Shown here piece after piece: positions 55,898-64,000 of a stretch of DNA of 64,000 bases. The notes beneath the pieces were generated by a model, which ran no database searches, was not told the DNA's origin, and saw nothing but the letters and a program-made list of their open reading frames with translations. The first letter of the stretch is position 1. Every line of letters begins with the position of its first letter. Source of the DNA: Ixodes scapularis (taxonomy: Eukaryota > Arthropoda > Arachnida > Ixodida > Ixodidae); NCBI RefSeq assembly GCF_016920785.2, contig NW_024609857.1, positions 193,949,027 through 194,013,026 of the forward strand, in the 5' to 3' direction. The position numbers and the translations under genes were made by a program.

Positions 55898-58262
55898 TTC
55901 CCTCACAAGTTCGCGGCGATCTTTTTCGATGCATGCGAGGCTCTTGAAACGAGGATCGAGACACGTTGCCAGTTCATAGTCGTTTTACCGCGGCCACGCG
56001 CGAAGCCTCTCATCGATAGAGTCCACAAGCATGGCCTTGAAGCGGCAGATGAAGGCAGGGTCACAGTCATTTGTCTTCATTTTATTCTTTAGCAGTTTTA
56101 AGGCTGGAATAAGTACAGACCGAGTAACGTACTTGTCCCCTCTAAGGAGCTCAGTAATGTCGAGCAGGGGCTTCAGAACTTCCCGAAGCTGCTCCAACAT
56201 GTCCCAATCGACGTCTGTGAGGTGGGGAATCGACGATTTTATGGTACTGCTGTCCTCCATGGAGCGGCGCAAAGGCTCCTTCAGTTCAAGCAGGCTGGTT
56301 ATCATTATGTACGTGCTGTTCCACCGTGTTGCGATGTCCTGCTGAAGCTTCTTCTTAGGTGCTGCGAGTTCAGCGGCATGTTTTGAAAGGACGGCCTGGT
56401 TGTTCGAACTGTGTTTAAAGTGACCCACAGTACGACGACAGGCGGCTAGCAGTCGCTCCACGCCCGTCACGCTGAGCGCCTTGTGAACGCACAGCTGAAG
56501 CGTGTGAGCTGCGCACTTCAGACTCTGAAAGTTTGCTCTCTCCACCCCAAGACAGATGTTGCGGGCATTATCGGTACAGACAGCTTATACCTTTTCAACG
56601 ATTCCCCAATCTGTAGCAGTCTCCAATACCTCACTGGCACATTGTTCTGCCGTATGGCGCTCAGGTACATGTCTCACCTGCAATGTTGCCAATCGAAGCA
56701 TCCAGTCGTCGTCGATCCAATGCGCCGTTATCCCGAGGTAGGCGTCATTGGCGATGGAGGTCCAGAAGTCCGCTGTTAAGCTGATGAAGCTGGCTGCCGA
56801 GAGTTCTGCTTGAAGACGTTCCCGTCTCGAGGTATACAGGGCATCCACCTTGGCACTCACTGCACGACGGGACGGCGGCTGGTAAGACGGAGAATCCAAG
56901 GCAATCTGAAGAAGTTTCGCTAGTCCGTGATCTTCCACAATGTTGAGAGGCCGGCTAGAAAAAACAAGCCAAGATGTAAGGGCTTGTGCAATAGTTTGTT
57001 CTTTCTTCAGAGAAACCGGCCTCGAAGAGAAAACGTCGATAGTCGTCTGCTTTTTTGCAGATGATTCTTGTTGCAGCGAGATGCTTGGGTGCTTAGCTCT
57101 GAGATGGTATTGAAGCGAGCTTACACTTCCACTATATGCGAAAGCTTTTTTGCAGATGAGGCAGTGAACTTTCTTTAAGTCAGAAACTTCGCCCGCGGAG
57201 TTTACTTTAAACCCGAATTTCCCTGAAAGGTTGCCCTTCATACTCCTGTATTCGTCCATGCCTGCGCAGGGTGTTCTGTTGAGATACTTCTCAAACAAGT
57301 GACTGCGGCGCGACGTGAAGGGAAGGGGAAAGACGGGGGCAAGGGAGACGGGGATAATTGGGGAGCGTCGATCCTTCGAGGACGTCCGTGAAGGTGTTAT
57401 AGGAGTAGTACATGAAGGACAAAAACAGGATGAAACATCCTCGTCGTTCATGTAAGTTTACCAGCACGCTCTAATTCCACGACGTCCTTGAAGCTTTCAA
57501 CAAACAGAAAATCCCCGGCGAAGGAAAGACCCCTTTTTACGGGGAAAAGGGAAACGAGCCCATCCGGCTGCGCGCGGCGCCAACTCGTCAAAGACGACAA
57601 GAGAACGGGGGAACATCTGGAAGCACTTTGCCACGGGCAGTGCGGGTCCGCCAAGGTCGTTGCGTCAAGAGGCAAAAGCGAAGTCGAGAGAGAAATTCCA
57701 ACCACACAAATAAAAGACAGGGTCGAATACTGAAGCAAGCCACGACCACGGCCGGCTTTGCACCACGCTGAACGAGCGGAGAGACGAGCGAGGTCACGTT
57801 GTAGTGACCGCAAGGACGGAGCAGAACCCACAATGGGGATCAAGGCAGCCTTCGGAAGAGCTCTAGCTTTGTCGCTGCAAACCCGTAAACCAACCCCCCC
57901 CCCCCCCCCCCATGCTTGCGTGCCTTCAAAAAAAAAAAACTGCTGCGTGTGCTCAAATCATGACCAAGGTCACCGGACTTCCGTAAAGCCAGCTTTCATT
58001 CCGCTTCTGTTTTCGCTTTTTTCTTCCAATCCCGCGTGACTCACGACGAATGATTTGTTTGTTGGGTGTTACCTACGAGGTGAACAAGGAGCAAGTTTGT
58101 ACGTTCGTTTTAGAGGGAACGGCACCAGGAGAAAGGAAAAAAACGTATATTTACTTACTTTTGTTCGCCTCATTTTAACCGATTAACTGGTTAAAAAAAT
58201 TGATCGCGATTAAAGCATTAATCGATTAATCGGAAGGTTAATCGATCAATTGCCCAGCCCTA
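55337..58262 (-). mobile_element. hAT transposon, full length with 8-bp target duplication
   Basis: CTTGTACC at 55329-55336 and 58263-58270 is a perfect 8-bp target duplication. The 2,926-bp element ends in TAGGGCTGGGC on both sides (inverted), and both ends continue into GATTAATCGATTAATCG-like subterminal repeats. The transposase lies on the reverse strand. A poly-C run (57894-57911) and an A run lie in the 5' region. Before the X-Y rearrangement this was a complete insertion. Confidence 0.95.
55526..57451 (-). pseudogene. hAT transposase with BED finger, two nonsense codons
   Basis: One frame of 641 codons runs from 57451 to 55526, broken by TAA at codon 289 (56585-56587) and TAA at codon 489 (55985-55987), with no frameshift. 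hAT transposases cut the element out by DDE chemistry. Visible parts are a BED zinc finger with C97, C100, H116 and H121 (HCLICKKAF...YHLRAKH); the first catalytic region SLTADFWTS with D228; a central block with TDNARNICLG and CAAHTLQLCVHKAL; an ATRWNSTYIM segment; and the hAT C-terminal dimerisation block STPCERLFSAAGMIVNKQRN followed by SLLPENVNKL. After repair of the stops it would be a normal-length ZBED/hAT protein; as it stands it would give a truncated DNA-binding peptide. Confidence 0.9.
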
Positions 58263-58270
58263 CTTGTACC

Positions 58271-58777
58271 TATTAAAAAACTGCTCCTTCACAGCCACAG
58301 TCATAGTCACACCCCAGGACAAGGCCACACAGGTCTTGAAATGATGGGTACCGAATTAGGGCGAATGTTCAAATGCATTCATTTAACCCTCTTTCACCAC
58401 AACCTGAGAGATTTCTGTCAAATATTCACATTTAACTCTAAAGACTATAAAAAAAACTACTACTGCGATGCAGAGCCGTATAGTGGGAGAGTTTTGCCAG
58501 TGGGTGTGGTGACGAAAGTGCCGGAGAGGAGGAAAGGGAGGAGAGCGCCGAAGGAGGGATAGAGAAGGCAGCAAAGAGGAGACGACCGCCATTTTGACAC
58601 AACGCTGTTGGCGCGGAGCACTGTTCAGGCTACGCGTCGTCTGCTACTGGCTTATTTCATTTTTGCCTGAATAAAAGTTTGCGTTTAAACATGCAGAAAC
58701 TTCTTTCTTTAGGTTTTTAAGCCACCGAGGAATAACACTATATTATTTTATTGCCAGAGCCTGCCAAATAAAAGGAA
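58271..58777. other. No gene; CpG/purine-rich patch
   Basis: 58490-58640 has GGAGAGGAGGAAAGGGAGGA and CGACCGCCATTTTGACAC (a YY1-like core GCCAT), then TGAATAAAAG. It could be promoter-like or a MITE edge, but nothing is decisive. Confidence 0.35.
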
Positions 58778-60311
58778 AGGGCAGGTGTCTGGATAGAAAG
58801 AGTTTAGTTGGCGCACCAAGAGGCTAACCAATAAAAATGGGTACTACTCTGCGCAAAAAGCCTAAAAAGCGTGGATCTCTAGTTGACACTAACGGCGGCA
58901 CACAGTATTTATTATACTGACTAAAGGGTACTAGATCATTATTTTCAACTAACTAGTCAAACTAAATATTCTTTCCGACTTGTTTTTAGGAAAATTTTAA
59001 ATTTACAAGAACTATTAAGACAACGGCTAAGAAAAAAGCAATGGCAAAACCAACAATCGAATTTGCCCGCCCTCCAGTAGCACGACATTTATAGAAGGCA
59101 GACCTGCAGAATGAGCAAGCACTCTAAAAAAGAGTAGGTCCTATGTATAATTTGTTTTCATGCTGCAAAGGAAGTGCTGGAAAGAGGTTTCACGACATTA
59201 ACAAGATTTCTTGCAATCAGTTGAGAACAAGTTAGAGCAGTGAACTTGTCCTTGCCCCTGGCATAACATTTTAGTGTTGCCCATGGAAACTCAAATACAT
59301 TTGTAAATAAAAACAAAAAAGACTAACCTTCATAAAAAAATCTAACTTTCGCAAAGAGAAGTTATCTTGAACAAAATATGTGGGATATAGTTGTACAGCG
59401 TTCATTTGTGTGCTGAACCAATTTTGAGGCAAATCTGCGACAATGAAAAGAAAACGCCCGAGTACAATAAGGGAAAGACAGAAAGGATGCATACCTACAA
59501 CAAAAAAATTTAGAACGACCACGGGCAGGAAACTCTGGTGAGGCTTTCGGAGCGACTCCCTACAATGGGCCTGCGCAGACCAGAGAACAAGATCGGTCAG
59601 AGCTTGCAGCCATAAGGTGCTTCATCCCAGGAAGTTCCAGAAGTAGCTGCAATTGGAAGCAAAGTGCATTTCATTTCTCAGCAGAATGTAGAGTTTAATT
59701 GCTAGTATGCATCCACAAGGTGATACAGTCACGAATGCAGATTTTTCAATGCAGCACTATATCACCAAATTGTTAACCGTGCCGGGAAACACTAAAAACC
59801 GAGAGCATTATTCCAAACTATCTCAGTTTAAAGTTAACCACGGCAGAAGCTGCAAGCCATGTTACCTTCTAGTTGGATGCCATGGTACGTCGAGCTTATA
59901 ATCATGTGTTACACTGTTTTTGTTGCAATGGCTTGTAGTGTCAAAAGTAGTCCAGCTTAAAGAGATGCAAAGTATAAACGTTTGTGAGTGGGGCCCTGAC
60001 CTGGTCTTCAGCTACATTGCGAGGTAGGACGTTCCAACCGGGATGTTTGCTGCCTGTAACTACACGACCAGCTTGCGCACAGCGATTGTTCGAGCCGAGT
60101 ACATGTCCTCAACAGTGCCGTTATTTGACAAGCAGTTTTATGAATGTTAAACATGGCTGACTTACAGAGAGACTGCATCTCAACGACTAATGACTTGGGA
60201 TACCTAACTGAATACTGATATATTAACTAAATGAAAAACAATTACCCGGCAGGCATTAAATTTTTCAACAGGGTGGGTCGACTCCGCATTAAGTTGAAGG
60301 AGTCCATGCGT

Positions 60312-60474
60312 CACGCACGTAGCCAGGATTTTGTTTCAGGGGGGGCCCACTCATGACAAAATGGTGTATGAGGGGGAGGGGGGAGAGGAGGACACATGCA
60401 AAACGGAAGATTTCGGAGGGGGAGGGGGAAGGGGGGGCCCAGGCCCCATGGGCCTCCACCTGGCTACGTGTCTG
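60312..60474. mobile_element. hAT-type MITE (CAGGCACGTAGCCAGG), copy 2
   Basis: The ends CACGCACGTAGCCAGG and CAGACACGTAGCCAGG (right end read in reverse) are versions of the terminus at 37731. The 8-bp target duplication is CCATGCGT (60304-60311) and CGATGCGT (60475-60482), one change. The undisturbed site CGATGCGT is present once in copy A at 1616-1623. Confidence 0.95.
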
Positions 60475-62055
60475 CGATGCGTAATAGGACAATACGAACA
60501 AAAATATGCCTTACAATTCCTTTTTCACCCCCAAAATGATGTGTTTTTGAAGGTAAGATACACAATGTTCTTGATTCAGAAAGTGCCTCAGCTGTACAAA
60601 TGCATATGCAGTAAGGGCCCTCGCCAAGCCTATTCTCCTCAGCTCTGTGCAGGTTAAGCTAAGTTAGAGTATAGAAGTACACGCTCACCGACAGCATGAG
60701 AAAGGCAGGGAGAAGTCTCCGTTGTTCCACCACCAGCCCGTCTGCTACCTTCGATGACGTTTCAGCGCCTCATGAGCCTGGAGCGAGCACATCTGTCCAA
60801 AGTGGGGTGAAAAGCAAAAGCACGTGCTGGAGGACGCCCAGCCATTCTCTTTTTGTCATCGGCTATTCTACATATTTTTAGTATGACATATTTTTAAGTG
60901 AGAAAACGTATTGCAAATATGCAGTTCAACTTTGACCATAATACAGAATTCTGATAAAGATAACAGTTGCCATTCCCCATTTTCCAAATAAGAGCTCCCA
61001 CCTGTCGGAACATCTACACATGTGGTGCGTGAGTGGGTTCAGGACTGAGGGGCTAGAAAACAAAGCGCTCACAAGGCTCGTCTGGCCCTTCCAACCACGT
61101 GGGTACACTCGTCGCAAATCCCAAATTTTTAGACGAAATGATTTAGAATGAGCAAATCTTGTCTACGCCCGAGGTAGAACATTGAATTGTGATTCCCCCA
61201 TATTGTGCCAACCATCCTTCAACCTGCGGTATCACCTGCAAATGAACTATGTTGTGCTACGGCATGGAGTCCATGCTGCCTGCTTCAGAGGAAAACCACT
61301 GCTCGTGTTGAAGACGACATCCCACAATGTACAGGCAACAATGTTTAACGAACTAAAACAAAATTGATATCATTCAATAGACACAGATAGGCTCACAAAG
61401 TGTCGACACCATGATTGTTGTTGTTGGTTTTACTCTTGCATACAAACAAAAGTGACTTCCTCTTTCCTCGAATGTACAGTAAAACTCCCTCATCTTCGTG
61501 GCCCCTATTTCTTCTTGAATCGGTCACAGAGGACATAATCGCAGCCACTGAATTCCGCAAAATTAAAGGCCGAAAAATTAAAGGTTGGCCAATATTAAGG
61601 GGTTTGCTGCTCTTCCGTGTGTCACATGATGTTAACATTTCAAGGAGGCTGAAGGTATTGGTTTAAGAAAAAATTGAACTATGAAAAAAATGCCCTTCTC
61701 CAGGTTAGGCGCGTGAGGTTCTTTTGCACTACCTATAAGGCGGCAAGTTTGTTTCGGCAGAGCTTTTGGTAAAACGGACTCACAAAAGTAGCTATAATTG
61801 GCATCAACTATTTTGTGGTGCATCATAAAGCTAGAGTAAATTCCACAGTGCTTCGGCACAGCACTGTTTGTCGCGAGAGCATATGTGGTTTATTGTTGCA
61901 TACCATTTGCATGATCTAGAGAAAGTAGCGCTGACACAGTTGGAGCACTCAAAAAAAAACAGCAGACTGTGGAAACATTGAGAGATGCACATATGCGAGC
62001 TGTGCATTTCTTAAAAGTGGATTCGAGCAAAGGTAAAAACAATATGTATACTTAC

Positions 62056-62241
62056 GACGGCCATACCTGCCTTTCCCAAGCATGACCACATTTCCCTCGG
62101 TAGCACCATCCAGTAAGAAGCACCAGCAACACGCCCATGAGACGCCGTTGACTCCTGGATTGAATGACGACCCGCCTGATGTCTTGGAAGAAGATCCGGA
62201 ACACTGCTTTAGGCCAGATGTTTTATCTGGTGGGGCAGGGA
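62056..62241 (-). pseudogene. Exon remnant with kinase-like glycine loop (copy B)
   Basis: Counterpart of 3182-3367, the same 186 bp between TTTTTACTTTTAG and CGTC/GTAAGT. Here the reverse frame is open from acceptor to donor and includes CFLLDGATEGNVVMLGKGRYG, with the loop G-K-G-R-Y-G. An alternative donor GGCAG/GTATGG would split the loop. The family is not certain: the loop suits an ASK/STE-type kinase, but upstream residues show no similarity I can name. With no further kinase exons nearby, it is a stranded exon or a false reading. Confidence 0.35.
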
Positions 62242-62814
62242 CTAAAAGTAAAAATAAACAAATTTATCTGAAGTGCTACATTCCTATAGCATAAACTCTA
62301 GAATAGCAGTTTTTTTTGTGGTCAGTGATGTGTTTTAATTAAACACAAATGGTTGGTTTATTTGATGAACCAGCAGCCCATATTTTGCTTAAGTGTAACG
62401 CAGTGTCTAACGTTACGTCTGACGGAACCCGAAATAAAAATTAAAGTTACGCCCAACGTAACTGTCAAGCATTCGAGTTGCGTCCGACGTAACCCAAAAT
62501 AAAAATTAAAGTTACCGTATTTACTCGAAAAAAGGTCGAACCCTATTTATTGGACCCACCGAGAATAAAAAAAAAATAATTCAAATATAGGTCGACTTTT
62601 TTTATTTTTAAGATCAGGGGAAATTTTGGGCAAAAGAAAGAAACAAACCTTTATTTACATCACTCTCAGCTAAATCACGGGGCGATGCCAAAAACTTTTA
62701 TAATTATAATGCAATTAAATGCAAAGGTGCAAGCGAGCTGGACAAGAATGATGAAAATAATCCCTGGAGAAGGGGAACAAGAGGGACGAAGGACAAACGT
62801 AAATCTCCAAAAAC

Positions 62815-63320
62815 TTACACTCTGAAAAAAAGGGTGTCATGGGGTACACCCATAGGGGGTGTAAGTGCTTGTCACATATACTACACCCTTTGGAGGAATA
62901 CAAGTGCACCCCAAATATGGGAGTACGTGTACACCCGTTGGTAAGGTGCACATGTACACCTTTTTCTACAGAAATCTCACTCGAAGGGAACACAGGTGCA
63001 CCCCATTCGATGGTGTACGGCTACACCTCTTTCTACACCCGCTTCACTCAAATGGAACACAGATGCACCCCATTCGATGGTGTACCATTGCACCTCTTCA
63101 TACACCCGCTTCCCTCAAAGGGAACACAGACGCACCCCGCTCAATAGTGCACCATTACTCCCCTTTCTACACCTACTGCTCTCAAAGGGAACACAGGAGC
63201 ACCCCGTTCAATAGTGTACTGTTACACCTCTTTCTACACTCGCTGAATTTGGAGAGAACACAGATGCACCCGGTTCAAAGGTGCATGGTTACACCACTTT
63301 ATGCACCCGTTTCATAACTT
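62815..63320. repeat. ACACCC-family start followed by 66-bp minisatellite
   Basis: 62815-62880 starts ACACTCTGAAAAAAAGGGTG with GGGTGT/ACACCC on both strands. From about 62978, five units of 63-67 bp follow, each with GGGAACACAGRTGCACCCC, then a GGTGTAC and a CACCTCTTTCTACACCCG-like end. The period being near 66 keeps several forward frames open across the array. It is not coding by any other sign. Confidence 0.8.
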
Positions 63321-63599
63321 CATAACCTATTTAAGACATCAAGGAAACAGTAAAAAATGTATGCGCCCCGGTGATTGCAAAAAGGCAGGTAAACGGACAC
63401 ACGGTATTGTTTTCAAATCTCGTAGAAGTTTATTAGACAGCCTATTCCGTAAACAAGTACAAACTTGCAAGCAATCCGTGATATCTGAAGACGTACTTTC
63501 AAAGAAGCTTTTACACAACTGAAAAGATTACTCAGCAAACAAGAACCGCGGGTGAGTCTTAGGTAGTGTCCATTCTGCCAGCAGCCCGTAGAATTAATT
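63320..63599. other. No gene recognised
   Basis: Short forward frame 63301-63522 without motif; otherwise unremarkable. Confidence 0.4.
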
Positions 63600-63960
63600 G
63601 CGCAAATATCCACCGGCAGTCGCCGTTAATTCATCGAACGGAGTTTCATCGACAGCTCAGATTAGCTTTTCTATTTTAGCTTCCCTCCTTTCTTTTCTTG
63701 TAATGAGCCGCCCCAGAATGTATCCGCGAAATGAAGTGTATGGGGACAGGTGGGCTAACATTTTTGTAATTAGCCGCCGCAGACTGTCGCCACGAAGCGG
63801 CGCGAACGGGTCGGCTGGGTCGGTGAGCACGCGCCTCATAGACACACGCGCGACAAAATGTCCCTACAGCGTGAATTTTGCGTAACGAGTGACGATGCAA
63901 CGTTAGTGTCGATGAAACGTGTCTACAAAACGTGCATCGACAAAAACGTGTTTTCACAAA
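63600..63960 (-). repeat. Dispersed GTCGA/ACGCG-rich repeat, reverse copy
   Basis: The part from about 63840 matches 7300-7470 in reverse complement (ATGTCCCTACAGCGTG-like, AGTGTCGATGAAACG). 63640-63840 adds a GCCGCCGCAGACTGTCG block not seen in the other copy, so this one is longer. It runs to near the window edge. Confidence 0.6.
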
Positions 63961-64000
63961 ACGCCAGGAGAATAAGAAAGTCAGTATTCCACCTGCAGTT

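Larger units (their letters stand above)
58778..62694. repeat. Long direct duplication, copy B
   Basis: Counterpart of 47-3803, colinear and about 90% identical by eye. It contains the 163-bp hAT MITE at 60312-60474 that copy A lacks. It ends inside the left part of the Tigger-like element, after which the two sequences are unrelated. Confidence 0.9.

Noticed and set aside
57448..57843. 131-codon reverse frame upstream of the hAT transposase
   Set aside because: It lies in the 5' region of the element, lacks motifs and is in a different phase from the BED finger frame.
62978..63320. Regularly spaced repeats resembling a CRISPR array
   Set aside because: Units are contiguous 63-67 bp repeats with divergent copies and no unique spacers; the context is eukaryotic.

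Overview
The window reads as non-coding, repeat-packed DNA from an arthropod nuclear genome. An ixodid (hard) tick is my best guess. That guess is an inference: many of the repeat termini and LINE, Penelope and Harbinger protein signatures look like ones I associate with tick genomes, exons are short with GT-AG boundaries, and there are no bacterial operons or Shine-Dalgarno sites. No tRNA, rRNA or CRISPR array was recognised, and no ordinary host gene is certain. Almost every protein-like stretch belongs to a transposable element, and most are broken.

Layout. 47-3803 is the first copy of a ~3.75 kb segment whose second copy is 58778-62694. 3627-4435 is a pogo/Tigger-like remnant. 5430-8053 holds two Penelope-like retroelements lying head to head. 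8560-9800 is a decayed Ty3/gypsy integrase region. 10505-12603 and 14822-15775 are two copies of one DNA transposon; the first has been invaded at 11069-12325 by an element built of palindromic CRE-like (TGACGTCA) and E-box (CACGTG) repeats. 16500-19380 carries two LINE fragments. 25137-27404 holds a piggyBac transposase scrap, an I/R1-type LINE and a TTAA-flanked MITE. 28.1-37.9 kb is a patchwork of MITEs, THAP-domain fragments, a ~184-bp satellite and two unexplained small reverse-strand exons.

38839-44719 is the best preserved element: a PIF/Harbinger transposon with ~49-bp inverted termini and a three-exon transposase whose 450-codon frame is open across all splice junctions. A 1.2 kb non-autonomous hAT with a perfect 8-bp target duplication sits inside its second intron. 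45871-47863 (unit Y) recurs, with no difference seen, at 53088-55080, where it is sandwiched between two identical copies of an 817-bp unit X. 55337-58262 is a complete hAT element (8-bp target duplication CTTGTACC) whose 641-codon transposase frame is spoiled by two in-frame stops.

The elements let parts of the history be read. A 163-bp hAT MITE is present in one copy of the 3.75 kb duplication and absent at the exact empty site in the other. The Harbinger is older than the hAT in its intron. The X-Y-X structure formed after the hAT had landed, because the left X carries that hAT's 3' end.
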